Part shown: piece by piece, positions 17,882-26,613 of the stretch | How positions within the stretch are numbered: position 1 is the first letter of the stretch | How the letters are laid out: each line of letters starts with the position of its first letter | Source: Flavobacteriaceae bacterium | GTDB lineage: Bacteria; Bacteroidota; Bacteroidia; Flavobacteriales; Flavobacteriaceae | NCBI GenBank assembly: GCA_029238515.1 | Contig: JAQWFW010000026.1 | Location: 1-45,956 of the forward strand | Direction of reading: 5' to 3' | DNA length: 45,956 nt | Position numbers and translations under genes: made by a program | Notes under the pieces: model-generated | Seen by the model: only the letters and a program-made list of their open reading frames with translations | The model's database searches: none | Told to the model about the DNA's origin: nothing

Positions 17882-17968
17882 TTAAATGGAAATAGATGAA
17901 TCCAAATACCAAGAAATGGTGAGTGTGAAAGGAGATTTAATAAAACTAAAATCGCTTATTGTTTTCAT
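17882..17968 (-). CDS. possible leader peptide in front of thrA
   Basis: A 28-codon ORF with an ATG start ends 12 bases before the thrA start. Its product is rich in hydroxylated and branched residues (three Thr, five Ile, seven Ser), and begins MKTISDFSF. Thr and Ile are the codons that regulate the Escherichia coli thr operon through thrL, so a leader role is attractive. However, no intrinsic terminator separates it from thrA, so classical attenuation is not supported; a translational coupling role or a chance ORF is possible. A perfect six-base inverted repeat (AGCTTT/AAAGCT, 17981-17993) lies just upstream. The rest of the 265-base spacer shows no clear element. Confidence 0.3.
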   Translation of the reverse strand: MKTISDFSFIKSPFTLTISWYLDSSISI

Positions 17969-18134
17969 CGTTTGTGGTTGAGCTTTCAAAGCTATTGTTT
18001 TTAGAGTAATTTTAAAATAATAAGTTTAAGTTTTATCAATTTGTGAATATTAGAGCCGTATATTCTTAAATCAAAAAATAAAAGTCCTCATTATTGAGAT
18101 TTTTTCAATGTTTTTTTAACAAAAAATATGTTTT

Positions 18135-19409
18135 CTATTTCGCAGGTAAAAGTTTTGATTTGACTTCCCCAAATCCAATACGGTAGTTTTTATTTTTGCA
18201 ATGACCACGTAAAATGACAGTGTCGTAGTCGTTAATGAATTTACGTTCTGTTCCATCATCTAGTTGCACTGGCTTTTCACCTTTCCATGATAATTCCAGC
18301 ATCGACCCATAGGAGTCTGGCGTTGGGCCAGAAATTGTGCCACTCCCCATCATATCTCCAGAACAAACAGGACATCCATTTACTGTGTGGTGTGTCAGTT
18401 GTTGGGCCATATTCCAATACATATATTTGAAATTTGATCGAGAAACAACAGTTTCAATTGAACTCTCAGGTTGAATAGCGACTTCAAGATTAATATCAAA
18501 GCTTTTTTTGCCTTTGTATTGTAAGTATTCAAGAGGTTTTGGCTCTTGTTTAGGAGAATCAACGCGAAAAGGTTCTAAAGCATCTAAGGTTACGATCCAA
18601 GGCGAAATTGATGACGCAAAATTTTTGCCTAAAAATGGTCCTAATGGAACATACTCCCAGCGTTGAATGTCTCGAGCACTCCAATCGTTAAAGAGTACTA
18701 ATCCGAATATATACTCTTCGGCTTCATCGATGGAAATAGCATCTCCCAAATCATTGGCGTCTGTGGTAATGAAAGCCATCTCCAATTCAAAATCTACGGC
18801 CTTACTTGCACCAAATATGGGTGTTTCTGCATCAGGCGGTAGGGTTTGTCCTTTTGGACGTCTTACAGGTATGTCGGAGGGAATAATCGATGAACTTCGA
18901 CCATGATAACCCACTGGCAAATGCAACCAATTGGGCATTAAGGCATTGTCCTTACCACGAAACATAGTACCCACATTTGTTGCATGCTCACGACTAGCAT
19001 AAAAATCGGTATAATCACCAACCTGAACAGGCAATTGCATTTCGATTTCATTCAGTTTAAAAAGGACTTTGTCTTTATGTGCAGTGTTAGATTTTAGTGA
19101 TGTATTGTTAACATCAAAGAGCGTTGCGATTTTGTTTCGTACAGCACGCCAAGTTTGACGTCCATCTAAAATAAAATCATTGAGTGTATCTTGCAAAAAG
19201 ATGTCATCTGTAAGAGGAATTTCATCAAAATACCCTAATTGATGTAGTGCACCCAGGTCAATGGCAGTATCGCCAATACGTGTTCCGATCGTAATGATAT
19301 CGTTACGTGTCAAAAATACGCCAAAGGGAATATTCTGGATAGGAAAATCTGAATCGGCATCTACATGTAGCCAAGAGCTTCTATTTGGATCGTTTGCATA
19401 ATTTGGCAT
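18135..19409 (-). CDS. fahA: fumarylacetoacetase
   Basis: This enzyme hydrolyses fumarylacetoacetate to fumarate and acetoacetate, the last step of tyrosine degradation. The 424-residue protein has the N-terminal domain starting SSWLHVDADSDFP. The metal and catalytic residues are visible in DFYASREHATNVG (metal Asp and catalytic His), the ELEMAF pair of Glu, and FNDWSARDIQRWEYVPLGPFLGKNF (metal Asp, substrate Arg). Other tyrosine-degradation genes are not next to it. It is divergent from glyA, with a 111-base spacer that holds the glyA promoter. Confidence 0.95.
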   Translation of the reverse strand: MPNYANDPNRSSWLHVDADSDFPIQNIPFGVFLTRNDIITIGTRIGDTAIDLGALHQLGYFDEIPLTDDIFLQDTLNDFILDGRQTWRAVRNKIATLFDVNNTSLKSNTAHKDKVLFKLNEIEMQLPVQVGDYTDFYASREHATNVGTMFRGKDNALMPNWLHLPVGYHGRSSSIIPSDIPVRRPKGQTLPPDAETPIFGASKAVDFELEMAFITTDANDLGDAISIDEAEEYIFGLVLFNDWSARDIQRWEYVPLGPFLGKNFASSISPWIVTLDALEPFRVDSPKQEPKPLEYLQYKGKKSFDINLEVAIQPESSIETVVSRSNFKYMYWNMAQQLTHHTVNGCPVCSGDMMGSGTISGPTPDSYGSMLELSWKGEKPVQLDDGTERKFINDYDTVILRGHCKNKNYRIGFGEVKSKLLPAK

Positions 19410-19484
19410 AGCGAGTGTTAATTAATTTTTAATAAAATCTCTATCAAATATATGTTTTTTAATGTATATAATTAATCTTATCAT

Positions 19485-19492
19485 TATTTTTG
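19485..19492 (+). promoter_or_regulatory. -7 box of the glyA promoter (TATTTTTG)
   Basis: TATTTTTG is an exact TAnnTTTG match 28 bases upstream of the glyA ATG, in the fahA-glyA divergent spacer. A -33 TTTG is not clear. Confidence 0.5.
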
Positions 19493-19520
19493 CGCTTTAT
19501 AAATTTTATACCAACAACTT

Positions 19521-20792
19521 ATGCAACGCGATGCACAAATTTTTGAACTTATAGAAGCTGAAAAAAACCGTCAGCTCAACGGCATTGAACTCATTGCCTC
19601 AGAGAACTTTACAAGCGAACAAGTGATGGAGGCCACAGGTTCTGTCCTTACAAATAAATATGCCGAGGGATACCCTGGTAAACGCTATTATGGTGGTTGC
19701 GAGGTTGTAGATGAAGTGGAACAAATTGCCATTGATCGCGCAAAAACTTTGTTTGGAGCAGCTTGGGCCAACGTCCAACCACACTCAGGAAGTCAAGCCA
19801 ATACTGCTGTTTTTCATGCTTGTTTAAATGTTGGTGACAAAATTTTAGGTTTTGATTTGGCGCATGGAGGTCACCTTACTCATGGATCGCCTGTAAATTT
19901 TTCGGGTCGTCTTTACAATCCCGTCTTTTATGGTGTAGAAAAAGAGACTGGAATGCTCAATTATGATACAATCCAAGAGATTGCAACAAAAGAGCAACCC
20001 AAACTTATTATTGCAGGAGCTTCGGCATACTCAAGAGATATTGACTACAAGCGTTTTCGTGAAATTGCGGATAGTGTAGGGGCTATACTTTTAGGCGATA
20101 TTTCACACCCTTCTGGTTTGATTGCCAAAGGCGTTTTGAATGATCCATTACCATATTGTCATATTGTTACCACAACAACCCATAAAACCCTAAGAGGTCC
20201 AAGAGGTGGTCTCATCATGATGGGTAAAGATTTTGAAAATCCATTTGGGTTGACTTTCAAGTCTGGAAAACCAAAAATGATGTCTTCATTATTAGATTCA
20301 GCAATTTTTCCTGGAAATCAAGGGGGTCCATTAGAGCATGTCATTGCAGGGAAAGCCATTGCCTTTGGCGAAGCACTTACCGATGAATTTATGCACTACA
20401 TTCTTCAAGTAAAAAAGAATGCCGATGCTATGGCCAAAGCATTTGTAAAACGTGGCTATGATTTAATTTCCGGTGGAACAGATAACCACATGATGCTCAT
20501 CGACTTACGCAACAAAAACATCACTGGAAAAGATGCAGAACAAGCTTTAGTCAAAGCCGATATTACAGCCAACAAAAACATGGTGCCATTTGATACACAA
20601 AGTCCCTTTGTTACTTCTGGTATTCGCGTTGGAACGCCAGCCATTACGACAAGAGGTTTAGTGGAAGAGGATATGGAAACTGTAGTTGCTTTTATTGATG
20701 AAGTGATTGCAAATCATGAAGATGAAACCGTACTTTCATCCGTTGCAGAACGTGTAAATGCGATGATGAGCCATAGACCTTTGTTTGCTTAA
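19521..20792 (+). CDS. glyA: serine hydroxymethyltransferase
   Basis: GlyA interconverts serine and glycine with tetrahydrofolate and is the main source of one-carbon units. The 423-residue PLP enzyme has the N-terminal [19 protein letters not shown], the [16 protein letters not shown] segment, the [13 protein letters not shown] motif and the PLP-lysine motif [14 protein letters not shown] near residue 224. The C-terminal GTPAITTRG motif is also present. It is a single gene with its own promoter and a strong terminator downstream. Functionally it links with gcvT in this window. Confidence 0.97.
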   Translation: MQRDAQIFELIEAEKNRQLNGIELIASENFTSEQVMEATGSVLTNKYAEGYPGKRYYGGCEVVDEVEQIAIDRAKTLFGAAWANVQPHSGSQANTAVFHACLNVGDKILGFDLAHGGHLTHGSPVNFSGRLYNPVFYGVEKETGMLNYDTIQEIATKEQPKLIIAGASAYSRDIDYKRFREIADSVGAILLGDISHPSGLIAKGVLNDPLPYCHIVTTTTHKTLRGPRGGLIMMGKDFENPFGLTFKSGKPKMMSSLLDSAIFPGNQGGPLEHVIAGKAIAFGEALTDEFMHYILQVKKNADAMAKAFVKRGYDLISGGTDNHMMLIDLRNKNITGKDAEQALVKADITANKNMVPFDTQSPFVTSGIRVGTPAITTRGLVEEDMETVVAFIDEVIANHEDETVLSSVAERVNAMMSHRPLFA

Positions 20793-20819
20793 TATTAGAG
20801 CACTACCATTTTAAATAAA

Positions 20820-20843
20820 AGTCAGCGAATGCTGGCTTTTTTT
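20820..20843. terminator. intrinsic terminator after glyA, usable from both sides
   Basis: AGTCAGC pairs with GCTGGCT (one G-T pair) around GAAT, followed by a run of T on the plus strand. On the minus strand the same hairpin is followed by TTTTATTT, so it can also end transcripts from the convergent lipoprotein gene, whose last codons it meets. Confidence 0.8.
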
Positions 20844-22416
20844 AATCCTCAAAATCAGTAGCATTGTAAGCGCCAAGATCAGAAGGCGAGGGGCGAAGTG
20901 TTTCTGTAATGTCTGTATTCAAATTACCAGCATTAACGCCAAGCCCTGCAGCAGAAGAATTGAGTGGGATTTGTAATTTGTTTTGTTGTGGGTCTAAAAA
21001 TTCTGGATCCAAATTGAACACTACATTTTCATACAAGCTAGAATCGCTGAAATTATAGTACGGCCCTGAAAAATTATTATTTGGATCATTGAATAACATC
21101 AGACAGTTTTTAAATTTAAAATTAAAATCTGCTTCAGGGACATTATCTAAAAGCAATTCAGGATTGTCATTGCCGTAAATAATACAATTTGTAAAATTCG
21201 CCGAAACTAAATCATTTGGAATTATATTTTGGTCTGCATCAACGCTAAAGTTATTCAACAATACTGAAGGAAACTGACGGAAACTATTGCTCCAATAATT
21301 TGCTATTGTAGCGTGTGTGATGTTATAATTACCCCCAAAAGTGGCCGCAAAAGACGATTGCCCACTTTTATTGATGACTAGATTTTCAGCGCTAATAGAG
21401 GTCGCTCTTCCCAAAATACCAAAATTACTCGAGTTGTATATTTGTGTGTTTGTCATTTGAAGTTTTGAAGGGTCATCTTGATTGCCATCAACCAAAAGTC
21501 CAACAGTACTATTTTTTATGGTGGTATAATTAAATATATTGTTGGTGCTTCCATTGAACAACCACAAGGTTTGCCATTGCCCTGGAATTTCAGCAAAGCC
21601 AGGTTCTAGTCGGTCACCTTCCATAATGATTTCATTTTCCAATAGATCTGAATCCGAACTCGGCAAACCATTGGCATGAACTGATGCTGTATTGGTCACG
21701 AGCAGGCCGGAATTGGCATGAAAATGCAAACGTGCACCAGCATCAATGGTGAGGGTTTTGCCTTCATCAACGGCGGCATAACCATAAATCACATAGGGCT
21801 TTTCATTGGTAAATACCAGTTCATTGTCTTCTAAAAAGCGCCCTTGAAGATTGGTTTCATCGTCAATTCCATCACCATCTACATCAAATGTAAGTGTTTC
21901 TATTGTTGTTGAGCCATCTGTGCCAACAATTTGTTGTGGGTAAATAAAAACAGCGTCTTTGACTAGAGTCACCAGTTCGACAGTTTGTTTGTTATTTACA
22001 CCAAATTCTATAGCATCGGTGTATAAAAATTGGGTTTGATTTGAAACTAGAGATTGAATATCAATAGTAGTTTCAATAAAAATATACATACTGTCTTTGG
22101 CCAACAGTTCTACATTGGAAAATTCTTTTCCTGAAAGTGGAATATCTCCAGTCATTCCATCAACATTGAGGCGATAGTTGGAATTTTGTCCTTCTTGAAG
22201 TTTGATTTTTGGAATTGAAATATCACGATCTGATGGGTTGTAGACTTTAAGCGTATATGTACTCGAGCCAATGTTGGAAAAAACAGTGTCCAAATATACA
22301 GTGTCTTTAGAAAAGATTAAGTTGCCTTCTGATGGTGTGAATTCAAAATCTTTCCGACAAGAACTCCACATAAGCAAAAAAGAAAAAGTGGCTAAAAAGT
22401 AAAAATAACGTTTCAT
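20842..22416 (-). CDS. predicted lipoprotein with right-handed beta-helix-like repeats
   Basis: The 524-residue protein starts with a lipoprotein signal peptide (hydrophobic residues 5-17, then SSC with Cys20), so it should be an outer-membrane or periplasmic lipoprotein. Residues 35-150 form a beta-sandwich-like domain. Near residues 180-200 an Asp-rich loop VDGDGIDDETN resembles a calcium-binding turn. After AGARLHFHANSGLLV the sequence is an array of short strands (TTIKNSTVGLLVDGN, TQIYNSSNFGILG and similar), as in right-handed beta-helix proteins. Its function is unknown. It ends at the glyA terminator and is separated by about 50 bases from the thioesterase gene. Confidence 0.7.
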   Translation of the reverse strand: MKRYFYFLATFSFLLMWSSCRKDFEFTPSEGNLIFSKDTVYLDTVFSNIGSSTYTLKVYNPSDRDISIPKIKLQEGQNSNYRLNVDGMTGDIPLSGKEFSNVELLAKDSMYIFIETTIDIQSLVSNQTQFLYTDAIEFGVNNKQTVELVTLVKDAVFIYPQQIVGTDGSTTIETLTFDVDGDGIDDETNLQGRFLEDNELVFTNEKPYVIYGYAAVDEGKTLTIDAGARLHFHANSGLLVTNTASVHANGLPSSDSDLLENEIIMEGDRLEPGFAEIPGQWQTLWLFNGSTNNIFNYTTIKNSTVGLLVDGNQDDPSKLQMTNTQIYNSSNFGILGRATSISAENLVINKSGQSSFAATFGGNYNITHATIANYWSNSFRQFPSVLLNNFSVDADQNIIPNDLVSANFTNCIIYGNDNPELLLDNVPEADFNFKFKNCLMLFNDPNNNFSGPYYNFSDSSLYENVVFNLDPEFLDPQQNKLQIPLNSSAAGLGVNAGNLNTDITETLRPSPSDLGAYNATDFED

Positions 22417-22469
22417 ATAGGATCAAACTGTTTGTGTAAAAATATAACTTTTCAAATAAACGTGACGCA

Positions 22470-22859
22470 TTAATCAAAAATGGTTAAAATATCTTCTGGA
22501 ATACGTTTTGGACGTTTTGATTCAGGATCAGTCAAGCACCATTTTGTTTGGCTTTTCACCAAAAGTTTTTGAGTATCGGCATTATAAATTTCGACGATAC
22601 GAATACTTGTTACACCCATACATTCAGTTACATAGGTTTTTAGGTGTATGTTTTCTCCGACATAGGCAGAGGCCTTATAATCGATTTCATGGCGCAAAAC
22701 AACCCAAACATTGGATTGACGTTGTTGGTCGGTGGTGATGGACGTCCAATGCAATCGTGCTATCGCTTGAATCCATTCGAGATAGCGAATGTTGTTCACA
22801 TGGTTTAAGTGATCAATATCGTCAACGCTTACGGTGCGAAATTGTTCAAAGACCTGCAT
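22470..22859 (-). CDS. acyl-CoA thioesterase, hot-dog fold (4-hydroxybenzoyl-CoA thioesterase type)
   Basis: The 129-residue protein carries the hot-dog thioesterase signature: V-DIDHLNHVNNIRYLEWI near residues 12-30, with the catalytic Asp/His pair and NN, followed by VVLRHEIDYKASAYVGE. Proteins of this group hydrolyse acyl-CoA or acyl-ACP thioesters in the cytoplasm; the chain is not predictable here. Its ATG and the stop of the upstream glutaminyl cyclase gene meet at base 22859, so the two are translationally coupled. Confidence 0.85.
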   Translation of the reverse strand: MQVFEQFRTVSVDDIDHLNHVNNIRYLEWIQAIARLHWTSITTDQQRQSNVWVVLRHEIDYKASAYVGENIHLKTYVTECMGVTSIRIVEIYNADTQKLLVKSQTKWCLTDPESKRPKRIPEDILTIFD

Positions 22860-23902
22860 TAATTGTTGGGAATTATTCTCACTTCAAATAATTTATCCCA
22901 ACGCTTTCCAGTGACAAATAACGTTTTTGTTTGTGGATTATAGGCCATGCCATTCAAAACATCTAATCCTGGATGATTGGTGACTTTGTTTTTTAAATCT
23001 TTAAAATCAAGCACAGCTTCGATAGCACCATTTTTTGGGTTGATGATGGCAACTCCATTTTTTTGATAACGGTTGGCATAAATTTTTCCTTCAACCCATT
23101 CGAGTTCATTCAAATTGGCCAATTTTCCTTTGTTTGTATAGGCCTGAACAAAGCGTTCTTCTTCAAGCGTTTCGGAATTTAAAATCCAAATATTTTCTGA
23201 ACCGTCTGTTTTGTACAATTGAGATCCGTCGTTGCACAATCCCCATCCTTCTTTACTTTGGCCATAATTGAAACTTCCAATGGCTTCAAATTTGTCCACA
23301 TCATAAATCAATCCGCGACCTTCTTTCCACGTCAATTGATAAATTTTATTATTCAAAACCGTTAAACCTTCTCCAAAATATGAAGATGATAAGTTTATAT
23401 TTTTCAGCACTTTACCATTTTTGTAATCCAATGCTCTAAGTTTCGATTCTCCATACTGACCAGTGCTTTCGTACAACATTCCATTGTAAAACTCCAATCC
23501 TTGAGTGTACGAAGTTATATCGTGTGGATAGGTCTTTACGATTTCGTAGCGGTAGAGCTTCGGTGTGGCACTATTGACCACGATAATTTTCTGCAACGCC
23601 ACTTCTTTTTTGCCTTCAAAATAGACATTTGCTTTGATCATTTTTTCGCCAAGTGATATGTCGGATAAATCTATTGTTTCTGAAACAACTTTATTATTCA
23701 TGCTAAAGCTGACCGAATCTATACGCTTGTTGTTGGGGTTTGCGATGCTCAGCTGCAGTGTATCGCCATTCGAAATTATGTTCTTTGTAGTGTTGGATTG
23801 CAACGAAAAATTGGATTTAATGGCTTTAGAGGAATTTCCACAGGCCATTGCTATACCTCCAACGACTATGATTTTCAATACTTTAGATATGTGCATGGGC
23901 AT
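22859..23902 (-). CDS. glutaminyl-peptide cyclotransferase (glutamine cyclotransferase), lipoprotein
   Basis: The protein forms N-terminal pyroglutamate on exported peptides and belongs to the plant-type five-bladed propeller family. A lipoprotein signal peptide (VVGGIAMAC, Cys21) is followed by a short N-terminal extension of about 90 residues and then the catalytic propeller. The propeller starts at TYPHDITSYTQGLEFYNG and continues with LYESTGQYGESKLR, FGEGLTVLNNKIYQLTWKEG, NELEWVEGKIYAN and HPGLDVLNGMAYNP, all characteristic of the family. Start choice is ATG 23902 or 23896; a TTG at 23905 is less likely. It is divergent from the SRP RNA. Confidence 0.88.
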   Translation of the reverse strand: MPMHISKVLKIIVVGGIAMACGNSSKAIKSNFSLQSNTTKNIISNGDTLQLSIANPNNKRIDSVSFSMNNKVVSETIDLSDISLGEKMIKANVYFEGKKEVALQKIIVVNSATPKLYRYEIVKTYPHDITSYTQGLEFYNGMLYESTGQYGESKLRALDYKNGKVLKNINLSSSYFGEGLTVLNNKIYQLTWKEGRGLIYDVDKFEAIGSFNYGQSKEGWGLCNDGSQLYKTDGSENIWILNSETLEEERFVQAYTNKGKLANLNELEWVEGKIYANRYQKNGVAIINPKNGAIEAVLDFKDLKNKVTNHPGLDVLNGMAYNPQTKTLFVTGKRWDKLFEVRIIPNN

Positions 23903-23971
23903 CAATATTTTTTGGCAATTTATTTATTTATGTTCACTAAAAAAAATCATTAAAAGAATATTAAAACATTG

Positions 23972-23979
23972 TATCTTTG
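23972..23979 (+). promoter_or_regulatory. -7 box of the SRP RNA promoter (TATCTTTG)
   Basis: TATCTTTG is an exact TAnnTTTG match ending a few bases before the first paired base of the SRP RNA. The spacing matches that seen for rnpB in this window. Confidence 0.6.
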
Positions 23980-23981
23980 TC

Positions 23982-24085
23982 GCAGGCAAGTCCTACACAA
24001 CCAGCTCCTGTTGAATCCTCCAGGGCGGGAACGCAGCAAAGGTATACGGTCGTAGCGGTGTGATGTAGATCGCTTGCCTTTTTTT
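23982..24085 (+). ncRNA. ffs: signal recognition particle RNA (small bacterial type)
   Basis: This is the 4.5S-like RNA that binds Ffh and targets nascent membrane proteins. AGGCAAG (23984-23990) pairs with CTTGCCT (24073-24079) to close the long hairpin. Near the tip is the conserved Ffh-binding region CAGGGCGGGAACGCAGCAAAGG (split as CAGGGC, GGGAACG, CAGCAAAGG), the Bacteroidota version of the bacterial consensus. A T-run follows the closing helix and serves as the terminator. The RNA is about 100 bases, with no Alu domain. Confidence 0.92.
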
Positions 24086-24141
24086 GTGTCTTTTATTTTC
24101 CTAAATCTTTCTATCTTTAACCCTCAAACAACGGCTTTAGT

Positions 24142-24945
24142 ATGTCAAAAACAATACTCATTACAGGTGGCTCTTCGGGCATTGGAAAATCCATTGGTGA
24201 ATATCTTACCCAAAAAGGTTTTGATGTTTATGGCACGAGTCGGTCTCCTGAAAAATATTCAGATTTAGCGTTTCCTATTCTTAAATTGGACGTCACACAA
24301 CCTGATTCCATTCGCGATTGTGTAGAATCATTATTAGCCAAAACCAAAACCATTGATGTATTGATAAACAACGCAGGGGTGGGAATTACCGGAGCTGTGG
24401 AAGAAATTCCCATGGTTGAAATGAAAAACAATTTTGAAACTAATTTTTTTGGTCCCATAGGAATGATCAATGCTGTGTTGCCAAGTATGCGCACACAAAA
24501 ATCTGGACTTATCATCAACATCACATCTATTGCTGGATATATGGGACTTCCATTTCGAGGGGTGTACAGTGCAAGTAAAGGTGCTTTGGAACTCATTACA
24601 GAGGCCTACCGTATGGAATTAAAACCTTTTGGCATACACATGACCAATGTAGCTCCAGGAGATTTTTCGACCAATATTGCCGCTGGACGTTATCATGCCC
24701 CATTGAAGGACAATTCGCCTTACCACAAATCCTATGGTGCTACTTTAGAGTTGCTCAACGATCATGTGGATGACGGAGAAGACCCACAAATACTTGCTAA
24801 AGTGGTCTATCGCATTATGCAAACGAAGCATCCTAAAATTCATTATAAAGTTGGTGCGTTTTTACAAAAATTCTCAATCGTTCTGAAACGTTTATTGCCA
24901 GACCATTGGTACGAACGCCTTTTGATGTCGTTCTATAAGCTCTAA
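24142..24945 (+). CDS. short-chain dehydrogenase/reductase
   Basis: The 267-residue protein is a classical SDR with the cofactor loop TGGSSGIGKSIG (residues 8-19), NNAG at about 75-78, the catalytic Ser in INITSIAG and the YSASKGALE Tyr/Lys pair near 150. The C-terminal part, with HPKIHYKVGAFLQKF, resembles SDRs that act on larger hydrophobic or retinol-like substrates, but the substrate is unknown. It stands alone downstream of ffs. A weaker -7-like TATCTTTA lies about 30 bases before the ATG. Confidence 0.85.
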   Translation: MSKTILITGGSSGIGKSIGEYLTQKGFDVYGTSRSPEKYSDLAFPILKLDVTQPDSIRDCVESLLAKTKTIDVLINNAGVGITGAVEEIPMVEMKNNFETNFFGPIGMINAVLPSMRTQKSGLIINITSIAGYMGLPFRGVYSASKGALELITEAYRMELKPFGIHMTNVAPGDFSTNIAAGRYHAPLKDNSPYHKSYGATLELLNDHVDDGEDPQILAKVVYRIMQTKHPKIHYKVGAFLQKFSIVLKRLLPDHWYERLLMSFYKL

Positions 24946-24990
24946 TGTTTAAAACTCTTTGAACTTGTTAATATATTTTTGGCTTTCCTT

Positions 24991-25021
24991 TTTGGTGAAG
25001 CACTCTAAAATTCTATTTTTA
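24991..25021 (+). promoter_or_regulatory. Bacteroidota-type promoter of the fsa gene
   Basis: A TTTG (-33, 24991-24994) is followed after 19 bases by TATTTTTA (-7, 25014-25021), one base off TAnnTTTG. The spacing is that of the sigma-ABfr class, and it lies 28 bases before the ATG. Confidence 0.5.
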
Positions 25022-25049
25022 CCCTACAACAAAAAACACCTTAGACCAT

Positions 25050-25703
25050 ATGAAATTTTTTATCGATACTGCAAACTTAGATCAAATTAAAGACGCACAA
25101 GACCTTGGGGTTTTGGATGGCGTAACTACCAATCCGTCTTTAATGGCTAAAGAAGGTATAACCGGTGCCGATAATATTTTGAACCACTACAAAGCCATTT
25201 GCGCTATTGTGGATGGTGATGTCTCTGCGGAAGTAATTGCTACCGATTTTGAGGGGATGGTTAGAGAAGGGGAGGCCCTTGCTGCGCTGAACCCACAAAT
25301 TGTTGTAAAACTTCCAATGATCAAAGCAGGGGTAAAGGCCTGTAAATATTTTAGTGATAAAGGCATTAAAACCAACGTGACTTTGGTCTTCTCCCCAGGA
25401 CAAGCCATTTTGGCCGCAAAAGCTGGGGCAACCTACGTTTCCCCTTTTATTGGACGTTTGGATGACATCTCTACCGATGGTCTAAATTTGATTGCCGAAA
25501 TACGTCACATTTATGACAACTACGGCTTTACAACCGAAATTTTGGCCGCTTCTGTACGCCATACCATGCATGTCATTGACTGTGCAAAAATTGGTGCCGA
25601 TGTGATGACTGGACCACTGAGTTCCATTGAAGGGCTATTAAAACACCCCCTGACCGATATTGGTTTGGCTAAATTTCTGGCAGATTATAAAAAGGGGAAT
25701 TAG
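25050..25703 (+). CDS. fsa: fructose-6-phosphate aldolase / small transaldolase family
   Basis: The 217-residue protein belongs to the short transaldolase group (TalC/MipB/FSA), which either cleaves fructose 6-phosphate to dihydroxyacetone and glyceraldehyde 3-phosphate or acts as a transaldolase in the pentose phosphate pathway. Motifs: [11 protein letters not shown] at the N-terminus, [14 protein letters not shown] near 23-36, the Schiff-base Lys87 in VVKLPMI, and [12 protein letters not shown]. Sequence alone does not decide between the two activities; in Bacteroidota a transaldolase role is plausible. The gene borders the accessory region that follows, its stop overlapping the end of a broken gene by four bases. 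Confidence 0.9.
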   Translation: MKFFIDTANLDQIKDAQDLGVLDGVTTNPSLMAKEGITGADNILNHYKAICAIVDGDVSAEVIATDFEGMVREGEALAALNPQIVVKLPMIKAGVKACKYFSDKGIKTNVTLVFSPGQAILAAKAGATYVSPFIGRLDDISTDGLNLIAEIRHIYDNYGFTTEILAASVRHTMHVIDCAKIGADVMTGPLSSIEGLLKHPLTDIGLAKFLADYKKGN

Positions 25704-26160
25704 TAAGGTTTTTCTTTTGAATGTGTATTGTAAATCTTCTTTATTGGGGTTATACATTTTTCTAGTGCGTTTTTTATATTCATTCTTTTCATTGAATATG
25801 TATTTGATTGTTCATTTAAAAAATCAATCATTATAATTCCTTTTTCTGCTATTTTCCTTTTTTCAATTTGGTATCCAAAATCGGAAGATTCAGTCTTCAT
25901 TATAAGTTTATATATCAATTCCACTATTTTCTCTGAATGCAATTCGTGAAATTCCGATATCTTTTCTATCAACTCTAAAGTATCTATTTCAACAATTCTG
26001 TTTAATGATAAATCAAATTGACTTTTTAGAGCCTCATTTACTTCTTCAATTCCACCTTTAGCGTTTTTGAGCTCAATCCGCTGATTTTCTCAATCAAACT
26101 ATTTAGCAATAAAGTCAGTTTTTGAATCTCTCGTTTTATTAAGTCTTTTTCTACTTCCAT
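25700..26160 (-). pseudogene. frameshifted gene for a hypothetical helical protein
   Basis: From ATG 26160 the frame reads MEVEKDLIKREIQKLTLLLNS and on, but it runs into a stop at 26038. One base out of phase, from near 26080, the protein continues without a break (IELKNAKGGIEEVNEALKS and on) to the stop at 25700. Joining the two frames gives a helical protein of about 153 residues with the motif ISEFHELHSEKIVELIYK. A single missing base around 26078-26082 explains the break. It may be a real mutation or a sequencing error. The family looks like one I have seen in other flavobacterial accessory regions, but I cannot name a function. Confidence 0.6.
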
Positions 26161-26193
26161 TTATTATTAATTGATTGTTTTCTCAGATGCACT

Positions 26194-26322
26194 ACAACGG
26201 TCTCGGCTATGAGTAGTTGCGTGGGTTAGCACCTAACTTTGCAAGTACACACCAAGCTGAAAATTCGCTAGGATTTTCAGAAGTAGGCGAGAACAGCGCC
26301 ATTACTTATAGCCATTGTTGGC
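26194..26322 (-). repeat. attC-like hairpin repeat, copy 1 (complete)
   Basis: Outer ends CAAC (26195-) and GTTG pair. Next to them is a fixed internal loop, GGTCTC on the left and ATT on the right. The stem GGCTATGAGTAGTTGCG pairs with the right arm whose reverse complement reads GGCTATAAGTAATGGCG. The centre of about 75 bases holds AACTTTGCAAGTAC and a smaller AAAATTC-GATTTTC hairpin. It lies 33 bases upstream of the broken gene's start and 31 bases past the stop of the 53-residue gene. Confidence 0.7.
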
Positions 26323-26352
26323 ATTTGGTTTTTTCAATCCAGACTTTTAATT

Positions 26353-26514
26353 TTATTCCGTTTTTGATTCAACTTTTTCAAAATTACCTTTGCCTGCATT
26401 AAACCCATCTTTAAAAGATTTTTTAGTTTCTTCCCAATCAATAATAGATTCGATTACAAATATTGTAAAGATTCCTAATAGAAAAAAAACTACATCTCTT
26501 TTCGTGATTTTCAT
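26353..26514 (-). CDS. small single-helix membrane protein (53 residues)
   Basis: The ORF is too short for most gene callers. The product begins MKITKRDVVFFLLGIFTIF, with one membrane helix at about residues 8-22, then IESIIDWEETKKSFKDGF and a Lys/Asn-rich tail ending in KTE. It fills the space between repeat copies 1 and 2 almost exactly, which supports it as the gene carried by that unit. The KKSFKDGFNAG stretch resembles small proteins I recall from other flavobacterial accessory regions. Function unknown. Confidence 0.55.
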   Translation of the reverse strand: MKITKRDVVFFLLGIFTIFVIESIIDWEETKKSFKDGFNAGKGNFEKVESKTE

Positions 26515-26542
26515 AGTAATATATTAAATTATTGTTATGAAT

Positions 26543-26612
26543 GCCAACGGTCTCGGCTATGAACAGTTGCGGATTTTATGCACTAACTTTTCGATTAAAT
26601 ACTGACCTTTGT
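26543..26612 (-). repeat. attC-like hairpin repeat, copy 2 (left half only)
   Basis: The left end CCAACGGTCTCGGCTATGAA and the following GTTGCGGATTTTATGCACTAAC match copies 1 and 3 over about 65 bases. The right arm with ATTGTTGG is missing: the lipoprotein gene's stop codon comes instead. This copy cannot form the long hairpin. Confidence 0.6.
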
Positions 26613-26613
26613 T

